A stretch of DNA of 64,000 bases from Streptomyces avidinii. Its GTDB lineage: Bacteria; Actinomycetota; Actinomycetes; Streptomycetales; Streptomycetaceae. Positions 33,614 through 42,066 of this stretch are shown piece by piece. Under the pieces are notes generated by a model. The model ran no database searches, was not told the DNA's origin, and was given only the letters and a program-made list of their open reading frames with translations. Location: NCBI RefSeq assembly GCF_014650695.1, contig NZ_BMVL01000015.1, forward strand, positions 1 to 64,000, given 5' to 3'. Position 1 is the stretch's first letter; the number at the start of each line of letters is the position of its first letter. The translations under genes were made by a program, and so were the position numbers.

Positions 33614-35077
33614 TCAATTTTCCTCGCGGATCGGGATGCGGCCGTTCACCGGTGGGGACGCGGGGGACGGCCCCGGCGTCGGGGGCTGGCCCATCGAGGC
33701 CAGGAGCTGGCGGGCCACGCCCAGGCCCGTACCGCCCATCGTGAGCGCCTTCGCGAACATCTCCGACATGCCCTCGGCCCCGTTCAGCAGGACCATGTGC
33801 TCCACGTTCCCGAAGGCCCCGGCCCCCGCCTCCACGATCGCCGGCCAGTTCTCGGCCAGCTGCTGCGCGACCACCGCCTCCTGGTTCTCCGCCAGCGCGG
33901 CGGCCCGCGCCTTGATCGCTTCCGCCTCGGCCAGACCGCGGGCCTTCGCCGACTCCGCCTCCGCCAGGCCCCGCGCCTGCGTGGCCGCCGCTTCCGCCTC
34001 ACCCGTCGCCCGGGTGGCCTTCGCCGACGCGATACCCCGCGCCTCCACGGCCTGCGCGTCGGCGGTCGCCGCCGTCGTCACCCGCGTCGCCTCGGCGGCC
34101 GCCGCCAGCTCGGTCTCCCGCGCCTTCGCCTGCGCCGCCGAGATCCGCGCGTCGCGCTCGGCCTCGGCCCGGGTGCGGGTCTCGTACGCCGCCGCGTCCG
34201 CGGGCTTGCGTACGTCCGCCTGCAGTTGCTGCTCGCGCCGGTGCGCCTCCAGCTCCGCGACCCGGGTCTCCTGAACGACGACCTCCTGGCGGGCGGCCGC
34301 CTCCGACAGCGGGCCCGCCTGACGGGCCGTAGCCGCCGCCTTGTCCCGCTCGGCCTGGTAGCCGGCCTGCAGGATCTCGCTGTCCCGGGTGGCCTCGGCC
34401 ATCCGGGCGAAGGCGGCCTGCTCGGCCTCCGTCGCCAGCCGGTTCGCCTCGGCCTGCGCGATCCTCGCGTCCCGCTGCACGGCCGCCGCGTGCGGCATCG
34501 CCAGGTTCTTGATGTAGCCGGTCGGGTCCTCGATCTCGTGGATCTGCAGCGAGTCGACGATCAGGCCGAGCTTCTCCATCTCGGTACCGCAGGCCATCCG
34601 GGTCTGGCCCGTCAGCTTCTCCCGGTCGCGAATCATGTCCTCGACCGTCAAACCGCCCACGATGGACCGCAGATGACCTGCGAAAACGATGTGCACGCGC
34701 TCGGGCATCATCTTCTGCTGGTCCAGGAAGCGGCGGGCCGCGTTGGCGATCGACACCAGGTCGTCGCCGACCTTGAAGATGACGACGCCCTTCACCCGCA
34801 GCGGGATGCCCTGGTGGGTGACGCAGTCCACCGACAGCTGGGTCTCGTTGAGGTCCAGGGACAGTTTCCGCACCGCCTGGACGCCCGGAAGCACGAGCGT
34901 CCCCCGCCCGGTGACGATCCGGAAGCCCATGCCCTGACCGAGGCCCTCGGTCTTGTGCGTGGAGCCGGAGATGACGAGTGCCTCGTTCGGTTCGGCCACC
35001 CGCCACATGAGCTTGAACAGGCCGATCAGAGCCACGATTGCGGCGAGAACGATACCCGCCACGACGCCGATAGCCAT
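33614..35077 (-). CDS. SPFH/flotillin family membrane protein
   Basis: A 487-aa flotillin-like scaffold: N-terminal membrane helix (VVAGIVLAAIVALIGLFKL), SPFH/band-7 domain at about 30-220, long Ala/Glu-rich coiled coil at about 220-410 with EAEA repeats, and a Pro-rich tail. Such proteins organise membrane microdomains. ATG 35077 is preferred to TTG 35083 because GGGGG then sits at normal spacing. A small NfeD-like protein is encoded just upstream, as is typical for flotillins. Confidence 0.9.
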   Translation of the reverse strand: MAIGVVAGIVLAAIVALIGLFKLMWRVAEPNEALVISGSTHKTEGLGQGMGFRIVTGRGTLVLPGVQAVRKLSLDLNETQLSVDCVTHQGIPLRVKGVVIFKVGDDLVSIANAARRFLDQQKMMPERVHIVFAGHLRSIVGGLTVEDMIRDREKLTGQTRMACGTEMEKLGLIVDSLQIHEIEDPTGYIKNLAMPHAAAVQRDARIAQAEANRLATEAEQAAFARMAEATRDSEILQAGYQAERDKAAATARQAGPLSEAAARQEVVVQETRVAELEAHRREQQLQADVRKPADAAAYETRTRAEAERDARISAAQAKARETELAAAAEATRVTTAATADAQAVEARGIASAKATRATGEAEAAATQARGLAEAESAKARGLAEAEAIKARAAALAENQEAVVAQQLAENWPAIVEAGAGAFGNVEHMVLLNGAEGMSEMFAKALTMGGTGLGVARQLLASMGQPPTPGPSPASPPVNGRIPIREEN

Positions 35078-35204
35078 CGGCAACGCCCCCTTAGCGCGGT
35101 GCCGTTCGGCACCGACGAGGGCGAGTCTGCGCCTGCCGCGGCCGCTCCGGAAGACGTGGGCCGCCTCTTGTCGCCGTCCTGATACGTACAGGTGGGACGG
35201 GGCG

Positions 35205-35435
35205 TCAGTTGTCGTAGGCCGCCATGACGTACACCGTGCGCGGCGGCAGGTACTCGACCACCGTGACCACCGTCCCGACGGCGAGCCGGCCGGTCCCGTG
35301 GACCGGATGGGCGAGGAAGTGCTCCGCCCCGCCGCGGATCCGGACGATGACCTCGCCCACCAGGCCCGGCCCGACCGTCCCGGTCACCCGGCCGATCATT
35401 CCCACCATGTCCGCGTCCGCGCCCGTGTCCCCCAT
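35205..35435 (-). CDS. Small NfeD-like OB-fold protein
   Basis: A 76-aa protein: MVGMIGRVTGTVGPGLVGEVIVRIRGGAEHFLAH and VGTVVTVVEYLPPRTVYVMAAYD. The strand pattern matches the soluble OB-fold domain of NfeD proteins, without membrane spans. It is 127 bases upstream of the flotillin gene on the same strand, which supports a scaffold-partner role. Confidence 0.7.
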   Translation of the reverse strand: MGDTGADADMVGMIGRVTGTVGPGLVGEVIVRIRGGAEHFLAHPVHGTGRLAVGTVVTVVEYLPPRTVYVMAAYDN

Positions 35436-35519
35436 GGGGCGAGGGTACGCCGCGGCGCCCGCGGACAGGGCCGGACGGGCGTGCGGGCGTGCGGGCGTGC
35501 GTGCTGCCGGTGAGCCGGG

Positions 35520-36443
35520 CTACGAGTGCCCGAGATCCGCGGCCGGCAGGTCGGAGGCCGAGACCGGCACCGAGCCGCTGTCGGCAGCCGGGCGCAGGGT
35601 GAACTCGTCCGAGGCCATCGAGTCGAGCACCGGCGGGGCGGGCCGCAACGGCGCCGGCATGACCGCGGCCTCCGAGTGACCGCCGCAGCCGTAGGACAGC
35701 GACACCAGACGGCCGTCGGCGGGGCTGAACTCGTTCGCGCAGACGCCGAAGGCCTGGCCGAGCGAGCCGCCGATGGCGACCAGGAAGCCGCAGGAGACAC
35801 AGGACGCGGGCGCGGCCTGCGCCATCGGGGTCTTGGCGCCGAAGGACTCGTCCCAGCGGTCGGCGGCGGTGTGCAGCCCGTACCGCGACAGCACGCGCGC
35901 CCGGCGCATGCCCAGTTCCTCGGCGACCGAGGTGATGGAGCCGCGTACGGGGACCACCGCGCGGTCGGTGACGTCGGCGTCCTCGGCCTCGACCAGTTCG
36001 GCCATCTCGGTGGAGACCACGGAGTTCGGCGGCGGGGTGTCCTCGCCGGACCAGCCCGGCTCCAGCCGCAGGTCCTCGGCGTCGGTGGGCAGCAGGTCGC
36101 CGGGGCCCATGTCGCCGGGGCGCAGCCGCTCGCTCCACGGCACCCACTCGGGGGCCAGCAGCGCGTCGTCGCCGGGAAGCAGCACCGTTTCGTCGAGGGT
36201 GACGTTCTTCGCGCGGGAGGCGCGGGTCACGGTGACGGCCCAGCGCCAGCCCCGGTAGCCGGGTTCCTTGGATTCGAAGAAGTGGGTGACGACGCGGTCG
36301 CCCTCCGCCACGGCGGAGACGTGCGCGCCCACCACTCCGGGGAAGGCGGCCTCCTCGGCCGCCGCACGGGCGAGTTCTACCGCCTCGACGCACAGGCGGT
36401 CGGGGGTACGCGGGGTACGGCTTCGCGTCGTCGCAGCACTCAC
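35520..36443 (-). CDS. DUF3027 domain-containing protein
   Basis: A 307-aa protein conserved in actinobacteria. DUF3027 features are FFESKEPGYRGWRWAVTVTRASRAKNVTLDE, LLPGDDALLAPEWVPWSERLRPGDMGPGD, and a cysteine segment ASCVSCGFLVAIGGSLGQAFGVCANEFSPADG that could bind metal. Function unknown. The GTG start at 36443 is preceded by GGAGAG. It may be cotranscribed with the NfeD/flotillin pair downstream. Confidence 0.85.
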   Translation of the reverse strand: MSAATTRSRTPRTPDRLCVEAVELARAAAEEAAFPGVVGAHVSAVAEGDRVVTHFFESKEPGYRGWRWAVTVTRASRAKNVTLDETVLLPGDDALLAPEWVPWSERLRPGDMGPGDLLPTDAEDLRLEPGWSGEDTPPPNSVVSTEMAELVEAEDADVTDRAVVPVRGSITSVAEELGMRRARVLSRYGLHTAADRWDESFGAKTPMAQAAPASCVSCGFLVAIGGSLGQAFGVCANEFSPADGRLVSLSYGCGGHSEAAVMPAPLRPAPPVLDSMASDEFTLRPAADSGSVPVSASDLPAADLGHS

Positions 36444-36771
36444 TGGTCTCGTTCTCTCCTACGCCGTCTCACGTGTGCGCCGTCCGTACTGTCGTCCACA
36501 ACGACCCGTCGGTGCTGTCCGTACGGGGCACGGGCGGAGCGGACCAGAGGGCCGCGTCGACGTCCGCACCCGATCGGACTCCGGGCGCACCTCACTGCAA
36601 CCCATTCTGCGGGATCACGAAGAGGCGCGCGGCCAGGAGCAACCGCCGGTGGCGCGCTACGCACGCTACCTCCTCTTAAGCCTCGGGCACACATGCAAGG
36701 TCCGATTCGCGGACAAGCCACCGGGTCGGCGACGCGCCGGGGGGCGCCCCGGGAGGGCCGGGTGGGGCACT
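36444..36771. other. Divergent intergenic region
   Basis: About 330 bases between DUF3027 (minus) and the MFS gene (plus). Slightly lower GC around 36590-36620 and 36660-36690 suggests promoters. No gene or clear repeat is seen. Confidence 0.5.
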
Positions 36772-38124
36772 ATGTCGAGTGTGGCACCCGTACGGTCGTC
36801 CGACGACGGCTCGGGACCGGCCAGGCGGGCCGGCCGGGCTGTCGGACGTGCGCTGCACTTTCCGGCGCGCGGCATCCGGCGGGCCACGCACGCGCACGGG
36901 GCCGGGGAATCGGGCCTCGGCAGGCTGATCGAGCTGCACGCCATCAACGGCGCCGGCGACATGATGATCACGGTGGCGCTGGCCTCGACGGTGTTCTTCT
37001 CCGTCCCCACGGACGAGGCGCGCGGCCGGGTGGCCCTGTACCTCGGCATCACGATGGCCCCCTTCACCGTGCTTGCCCCGGTGATCGGCCCGCTGCTGGA
37101 CCGGCTGCCGCACGGCCGCCGGGCGTCGATGGCGGCCGCGATGCTGGCCCGCGCGCTGCTCGCGCTGATGATGTCGGGCGCGGTGGCCACGGGGGGCATC
37201 CAGCTGTATCCGGCGGCACTGGGCGTGCTGGTGGCGTCGAAGTCGTACGGCGTGGTGCGCAGTGCGGTGGTGCCGCGGCTGCTGCCACCGAAATTCTCAC
37301 TCGTGAAGGCGAACTCGCGGGTCACCCTGGCCGGTCTGCTGGCCACGGGCGCCGCGGCGCCTCTGGGCGCCGCCCTGCACATGATCGGGCCGCCGTGGCC
37401 GCTGTACGGGGCTTGCGTGATCTTCGTATGGGGCACCTTCGCGGCGTTCACGCTGCCGCACAAGGTGGACGAGGCCAAGGGCGAGCGGCGGGCGCGGTTG
37501 TCCACGCACGAGGCGCACTCGAAGCGGCCGGGCCTGCGGACGGTGAGCCGGTCGGTGCTGTGCGGGCTGCTGGCGAACGCCTCGATGCGCGCGCTGTCCG
37601 GGTTCCTGATCTTCTTCCTGGCGTTCCTGCTGCGCGAGCATCCCCTGGCGGGGCAGAGCGCGGCGGTGTCGCTGGGGATCGTGGGCGTCTCGGCGGGCGT
37701 GGGCAACGCGTGCGGCACGGCGGTGGGCTCGTGGCTGCGGGCCCGGGCGCCGGAGGTCATCATCGCGGCGGTGCTGTGCCTGACCCTCGGCGTGGCGGTG
37801 CTCGCGGCGGTGTTCTTCAGCGGGCTGTTCATGGCCGTACTGGGCGCGACGGCGGGGTTCTGCCAGGCGCTGGCGAAGCTGTCGCTGGACGCGATGATCC
37901 AGCGGGACGTGCCGGAGGCGGTGCGCACCTCGGCCTTCGCCCGTTCGGAGACGTTGCTCCAGGTGGCGTGGGTGATGGGCGGCGCGATCGGCATCGTCCT
38001 GCCGCTGAACGGCGTACTGGGGATGGCCGTGGCCGCCGCGATCGTCGCCCTGGGCACGACGATGGCCCTCCGCGGCGTCCTCTCCACCCACCACCCGGGC
38101 ACGTCCCGCCCCCGCGTGGCGTAG
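36772..38124 (+). CDS. MFS transporter
   Basis: A 450-aa major facilitator with a 45-residue cytosolic N-terminus and 10-12 spans (INGAGDMMITVALASTVFF; GIVGVSAGVGNACGTAVGSWL). It resembles the MFS gene usually found upstream of DUF2771 and the mqnB-mqnD pair in Streptomyces. Substrate unknown. The ATG at 36772 is used because the upstream reading is shadow sequence. Confidence 0.85.
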   Translation: MSSVAPVRSSDDGSGPARRAGRAVGRALHFPARGIRRATHAHGAGESGLGRLIELHAINGAGDMMITVALASTVFFSVPTDEARGRVALYLGITMAPFTVLAPVIGPLLDRLPHGRRASMAAAMLARALLALMMSGAVATGGIQLYPAALGVLVASKSYGVVRSAVVPRLLPPKFSLVKANSRVTLAGLLATGAAAPLGAALHMIGPPWPLYGACVIFVWGTFAAFTLPHKVDEAKGERRARLSTHEAHSKRPGLRTVSRSVLCGLLANASMRALSGFLIFFLAFLLREHPLAGQSAAVSLGIVGVSAGVGNACGTAVGSWLRARAPEVIIAAVLCLTLGVAVLAAVFFSGLFMAVLGATAGFCQALAKLSLDAMIQRDVPEAVRTSAFARSETLLQVAWVMGGAIGIVLPLNGVLGMAVAAAIVALGTTMALRGVLSTHHPGTSRPRVA

Positions 38125-38132
38125 CGAAATCA

Positions 38133-38165
38133 CCCCCCGCCGGCGTTTGAGGCGCGGGGGTCCGG
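38133..38165 (+). repeat. Dispersed GC-rich repeat, copy C
   Basis: CCCCCCGCCGGCGTTTGAGG followed by CGCGGGGGTCCGG, 9 bases after the MFS stop. Confidence 0.75.
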
Positions 38166-38300
38166 GGGCAGCGCACCGGCAACGGGGCCGCACCCGGCAT
38201 GCCTCCGGGCGGGGCTTCGCGCAACCGGAGCAACGCCGCGCCGCAGGCCACCGGTACCCCGTGCGGCGGCGCAGCCCACCGGCCCGATAGCCTTCGGCTC

Positions 38301-38792
38301 ATGACCGCACCGCTTTTCTCGGGTAGGGCCCGCCGCAGCGTCGCGGCCCTCGGAGCCGTGTCCGCCGGCCTCCTCCTCCTCTCCGCCTGCGGCGAGAAGC
38401 CGACACCGCTGGCGACCGTGACGGTCGGCACCTCGTCGGTGTCCGCCGAAGCCTCCTGCCAGAACGACGGCAAGGAGCTCTCCATGGAACAGGTCCAGGA
38501 GTGCCTCACCAACCTCAAGAACCCCAAGACCGTCGAGTACGCCCGGGGTGACACGCTGCGTCTCGGTGTCGAGCCCGAGATCGTCGAGGACGGCAGCCGC
38601 TGGTCGGCGGTCCTGGACGGCCAGCCGATCACGGAGCCCTCCTCGAACACCTACCGCAGCTTCCCCGGCGCGGACGTCTTCGCCACCGGAGGCCAGGGCG
38701 AGGCTCCCTCCTCGAAGAAGCTGGCGTTCCTGCAGACCAGCGAGGACGGCAAGCCGATCGCCGTCTGGTCCTTCAACCTCAAGCTCAAGTAA
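38301..38792 (+). CDS. DUF2771 family lipoprotein
   Basis: A 163-aa secreted lipoprotein. The signal peptide is RSVAALGAVSAGLLLL followed by the lipobox LSAC, with Cys at about residue 30. The mature part matches DUF2771 (TVTVGTSSVSAEASCQNDGKEL; PSSKKLAFLQTSEDGKPIAVWSFNL). Role unknown. TAGCCT lies 7 bases upstream of ATG 38301, so it may be leaderless. It precedes mqnB by 14 bases. Confidence 0.88.
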   Translation: MTAPLFSGRARRSVAALGAVSAGLLLLSACGEKPTPLATVTVGTSSVSAEASCQNDGKELSMEQVQECLTNLKNPKTVEYARGDTLRLGVEPEIVEDGSRWSAVLDGQPITEPSSNTYRSFPGADVFATGGQGEAPSSKKLAFLQTSEDGKPIAVWSFNLKLK

Positions 38793-38806
38793 CCGGGGCG
38801 GTACCG

Positions 38807-39538
38807 GTGCGCGCGCTCGTCGTGACCGCGGTGGCGGCGGAGGCAGACTCCGTCACCACCGGGCTGACCCCTCATCCGGACGCCTTCGGTCCCGGTCCGC
38901 GCACGCTCCCCGGCGGTTACCTCATCAACCGCCGGGACCTTCCCGGCATCGCCTTCGACGTGCTCGTCGGGGGCGTCGGGCCCGCGGCGGCGGCCGCCGC
39001 CGCCGCCACCGCCCTGGCCCTCGCCGACTACTCGCTCGTCGTCTCCGCCGGCATCGGCGGCGGGTTCGCACCCGCCGCCCCGCTCGGTTCCCTCGTGGTC
39101 GCCGACGCGATCGTCGCCGCCGACCTGGGGGCCGAGACCCCCGACGGCTTCCTCGACGTGACGCAGCTCGGCTTCGGCCACACCGTGCACCTGCCGCCCG
39201 CCGAGCTCGCCGCCCGCGCCGCCGAGGCGACGGGGGCGCTGCTCGCGCCCGTGCTGACCGTCTCCACCGTCACCGGCACCGCCGAACGGGCCGCCGAGCT
39301 CGCCGCCCGGCACCCGATGGCCGGGGCCGAGGCCATGGAGGGTTTCGGGGTCGCGGAGGCGGCCGCCGCGCACGGCCTGCCCGTACTGGAGGTCCGCGCC
39401 GTGTCCAACGCCGTGGGCCCGCGAGACCGTGCCGCCTGGCGGATCGGGGACGCGCTCGCCGCGCTCACCGACGGCTTCCGCGTGCTGGGTCCCGTACTCG
39501 CGAACTGGGGAGAACGCCATGAGCACGATCACCGGTGA
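38807..39538 (+). CDS. mqnB: Futalosine hydrolase
   Basis: A 243-aa nucleosidase of the MTA/SAH nucleosidase superfamily. It releases hypoxanthine from futalosine in the alternative menaquinone pathway. Family features: LVVTAVAAEADSVT at the start, SAGIGGGFAP, and AGAEAMEGFGVAEAAAAHGLPVLEVRAVSNAVG near the C-terminus (catalytic Glu/Asp region). The GTG start is 14 bases after the lipoprotein stop. Its 3' end overlaps mqnD by 20 bases. Confidence 0.93.
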   Translation: MRALVVTAVAAEADSVTTGLTPHPDAFGPGPRTLPGGYLINRRDLPGIAFDVLVGGVGPAAAAAAAATALALADYSLVVSAGIGGGFAPAAPLGSLVVADAIVAADLGAETPDGFLDVTQLGFGHTVHLPPAELAARAAEATGALLAPVLTVSTVTGTAERAAELAARHPMAGAEAMEGFGVAEAAAAHGLPVLEVRAVSNAVGPRDRAAWRIGDALAALTDGFRVLGPVLANWGERHEHDHR

Positions 39539-40400
39539 CCCGCTGAGGATCGCCTATTCGCCCTGCCCGAACGACACCTTCGTCTTCGACGCGTGGGCGC
39601 ACGGCCGGGTCCCGGACGCGCCCGCCCTCGACGTCACCTTCGCGGACATCGACCTCACCAACGGCATGGCCGAGCGCGGCGAGCTGGACGTGCTGAAGGT
39701 GTCGTACGCGGTGCTGCCGTGGGTGCTGGAGGAGTACGCGCTGCTGCCGTGCGGCGGTGCGCTGGGGCGCGGCTGCGGTCCGCTCGTGCTCGTGAAAGAT
39801 CCCAGCCTGACCCGTGGGCCGGGGCTCGACCTGGCCGGGCGGACGGTGGCCGTGCCGAGCGAGCGATCCACCGCCTACCTGCTGTTCCGGCTGTGGGCGG
39901 CGGACGTGCTGCCGGAGGGCGTCGGCAAGGTGGTCGTCCTGCCGTTCCACGAGATCATGCCGGCGGTCCGCGACGGCCGGGTGGACGCCGGACTGGTCAT
40001 CCACGAGGCCCGGTTCACCTATCAGGACTACGGGCTGCACTGCCTGGCCGACATGGGCGAGCACTGGGAGTCCACGACCGGCCTGCCCATCCCGCTCGGC
40101 GCGATCATCGCCAAGCGCTCGCTGGGCGCCGAGCGGCTGCGCGAGCTGGCCGCGGCGGCGCGTACGTCGGTCCGGATGGCCTGGGACGACCCGGAGGCCT
40201 CCCGCCCGTACGTGCGCGCGCACGCCCAGGAGCTGGACCCGGCCGTCGCCGACCAGCACATCGGGCTCTACGTCAACGAGTTCACCGCCGACCTCGGCGA
40301 CTCCGGGTACGCGGCGGTGCGCGGGCTGCTGACCCGGGCGGCGGCGGAGGGGCTGGTACCGGCCATCGCGCCCGGCTCGCTGGACTTCCCGCGGGGCTGA
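39519..40400 (+). CDS. mqnD: 1,4-dihydroxy-6-naphthoate synthase
   Basis: A 293-aa periplasmic-binding-protein-fold enzyme that converts cyclic dehypoxanthine futalosine to 1,4-dihydroxy-6-naphthoate. Signature IAYSPCPNDTFVFDAW at the N-terminus, and HEARFTYQDYGL. The ATG lies inside the last 20 bases of mqnB with AGAAC-type spacing, so the pair is coupled. The other futalosine genes (mqnA, mqnC) are not in the window. Confidence 0.94.
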   Translation: MSTITGDPLRIAYSPCPNDTFVFDAWAHGRVPDAPALDVTFADIDLTNGMAERGELDVLKVSYAVLPWVLEEYALLPCGGALGRGCGPLVLVKDPSLTRGPGLDLAGRTVAVPSERSTAYLLFRLWAADVLPEGVGKVVVLPFHEIMPAVRDGRVDAGLVIHEARFTYQDYGLHCLADMGEHWESTTGLPIPLGAIIAKRSLGAERLRELAAAARTSVRMAWDDPEASRPYVRAHAQELDPAVADQHIGLYVNEFTADLGDSGYAAVRGLLTRAAAEGLVPAIAPGSLDFPRG

Positions 40401-40410
40401 TCGCCCCGTA

Positions 40411-40456
40411 CACGGCTGCGCCCCGCCGCTCTTTCGAGTGGCGGGGCGCAGCCGTG
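40411..40456. terminator. 17-bp-stem bidirectional terminator
   Basis: CACGGCTGCGCCCCGCC pairs perfectly with GGCGGGGCGCAGCCGTG across a 12-base loop. It lies between the convergent mqnD and cold-shock genes. Confidence 0.85.
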
Positions 40457-40473
40457 CGTGCGACGGCGAGGGG

Positions 40474-40857
40474 TCAGACGTCGAGCTGGTCGGCCACCGC
40501 GCGCAGCAGGCCGGCGATCTTCGTGCCGTGCACCTTGTCGGGGTAGCGGCCGCGCTCCAGCATCGGGGTGATGTTCTCCAGGAGGGTCGTGAGGTCCTGC
40601 ACGATCGAGGCGAGCTCGTCGGGCTTGCGCCGCTGCGCCGCCGCGACGGAGGGCGCCGGGTCCAGTACTGTCACCGAAAGTGCCTGGTCGCCGCGCTGAC
40701 CCGCGACGACACCGAACTCGACGCGCTGGCCGGGCTTGAGTGCGTCCACCCCGGCAGGGAGCACCGACGAGTGGACGAAGACGTCGCCGCCGTCGTCACG
40801 GGAGAGAAAGCCGAAGCCCTTCTCGCTGTTGAACCACTTGACCTTGCCGGTAGGCAC
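40474..40857 (-). CDS. Cold-shock domain protein with C-terminal extension
   Basis: 127 aa. Residues 1-68 are a cold-shock domain (GKVKWFNSEKGFGFLSRDD with RNP1; DVFVHSS as RNP2). The remaining 60 residues form a helical extension not found in the short Csp proteins. It binds single-stranded RNA or DNA. The GTG start at 40857 is preceded by GAGGA; a longer ORF upstream is rejected because the CSD normally starts with this Met. Confidence 0.92.
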   Translation of the reverse strand: MPTGKVKWFNSEKGFGFLSRDDGGDVFVHSSVLPAGVDALKPGQRVEFGVVAGQRGDQALSVTVLDPAPSVAAAQRRKPDELASIVQDLTTLLENITPMLERGRYPDKVHGTKIAGLLRAVADQLDV

Positions 40858-41023
40858 GTCCGTCCTCTGTCCTTGTGCTCGTCGGGGTCCGGAGTGCCGT
40901 GAACGGCTCCGGACAACAGCGCAGCGGGCCATGTGTGACCCGCCACCTCAAGGCTAATGGTCCAGTGCCGGGTGACAAGACGTTCCCCGGTCCTTCGCCG
41001 TCGGCTGCCTTCGGCCAGGCAAC

Positions 41024-41029
41024 TACCCT
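41024..41029 (+). promoter_or_regulatory. Candidate -10 box of a leaderless membrane protein gene
   Basis: TACCCT, 6 bases, then GTG 41036. Confidence 0.45.
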
Positions 41030-41035
41030 GGTGAG

Positions 41036-41287
41036 GTGACTGTTACTCCTCATTCCGACGAAGCGCGGCCGGGCGACGGACTCGTCAAGGCCGGCGGCAT
41101 CGTGTTCATCGCCGGGGCCGTGGCCACGCTGGCGACCATGGCTCCGCTGTTCCTCGACATCGACCCGTTCCCGCCGTACGCGTGGGCGGTGTGCATGCTC
41201 ATGGGCGTCGGCTTCGCGATCTCCGCGGCGGGCGTGCTCCGCTCGGCGGCGGCGCAGCGCAGGGCGGCCCGCGCCTCGCAGGCGTAG
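41036..41287 (+). CDS. Small two-span membrane protein
   Basis: An 83-aa protein with two membrane segments (GGIVFIAGAVATLATMAPLFL and WAVCMLMGVGFAISAAGVL) and an Arg/Ala-rich tail. The family is conserved but unnamed to me. GTG 41036 has TACCCT 6 bases upstream and no Shine-Dalgarno sequence, suggesting a leaderless mRNA. Confidence 0.75.
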   Translation: MTVTPHSDEARPGDGLVKAGGIVFIAGAVATLATMAPLFLDIDPFPPYAWAVCMLMGVGFAISAAGVLRSAAAQRRAARASQA

Positions 41288-41293
41288 CGGGAC

Positions 41294-41911
41294 CTACACG
41301 GGCTGCGCGGCCACGTACTGCGCGAGCCACTGCGGCAGCGCGGTGAGGTCGGGCAGGACCACGTCCGCGCCCGCCTCGCGCAGCTCCGCCTCGGGGCACG
41401 GGCCGGTCGGCACCACCACGGACAGCGCGCCGGCCGTACGGGCCCCGCGTACGTCGCCGACGTGGTCGCCGACGTAGACCTGGGCGCCGTACTCGCGCAG
41501 GGCGTCGGCCTTGGCCTCCGCCCAGAGCCAGCCGATGACCGCGTCGGGCTCGATGCCCAGGTGCGCCAGGTGCAGGCGGGCGTTGGGCTCGTGCTTGGCC
41601 GTGACGACGATCGCGCGGCCGCCGAGCGCCCGGACGGCGTCGATCGCCTCGCGGGCGCCCGGCATCGCCGGGGTCGGCGCGATGGCGTGCGTGGGGTAGA
41701 TCTCCCGGTAGCGGTCGGCCACGGCCGGGATCCGGGCCTTCGGGAACCAGTGCGCGAGCTCCTCGTCCAGCGGCGGGCCCAGTCGGGTGATCGCCGCGTC
41801 GGCATCGATGAACGTTCCCGTTTCGGCCGCGAGGGCCTGGTAGGCGGCCTTGATTCCCGGGCGCGAGTCGATGAGGGTCATGTCGAGGTCGAAGCCGACT
41901 GTGAGGTTCAT
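41294..41911 (-). CDS. HAD family hydrolase
   Basis: A 205-aa phosphatase of the PGP/Gph-like subgroup. Motif I GFDLDMTLIDS (nucleophile and acid Asp), motif II VVTAKHE (shifted Thr), motif III/IV KADALREYGAQVYVGDHVGDVRGA. It hydrolyses small phosphate esters. An alternative in-frame ATG at 41920 has CAGCCT 7 bases upstream and could be the leaderless start. Confidence 0.88.
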   Translation of the reverse strand: MNLTVGFDLDMTLIDSRPGIKAAYQALAAETGTFIDADAAITRLGPPLDEELAHWFPKARIPAVADRYREIYPTHAIAPTPAMPGAREAIDAVRALGGRAIVVTAKHEPNARLHLAHLGIEPDAVIGWLWAEAKADALREYGAQVYVGDHVGDVRGARTAGALSVVVPTGPCPEAELREAGADVVLPDLTALPQWLAQYVAAQPV

Positions 41912-42003
41912 ACCTGCCATTGTGCCGAGGCTGCCGTACGGGCGGCCGACACCGGGGCCACGCCGGGGGGAACGGACGACCACCGGCCCCGCCGGCGGCA
42001 CTA

Positions 42004-42039
42004 CCAGCCCCGCCGGCGTTTGAGGCGCGGGGCCCGGGG
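42004..42039 (+). repeat. Dispersed GC-rich repeat, copy D
   Basis: CCAGCCCCGCCGGCGTTTGA followed by GGCGCGGGGCCCGGGG, between divergent-side HAD sequence and the stop of the next minus-strand gene. Confidence 0.8.
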
Positions 42040-42066
42040 CCGGGCAGCGGCGCCGCACTCCGCGGG

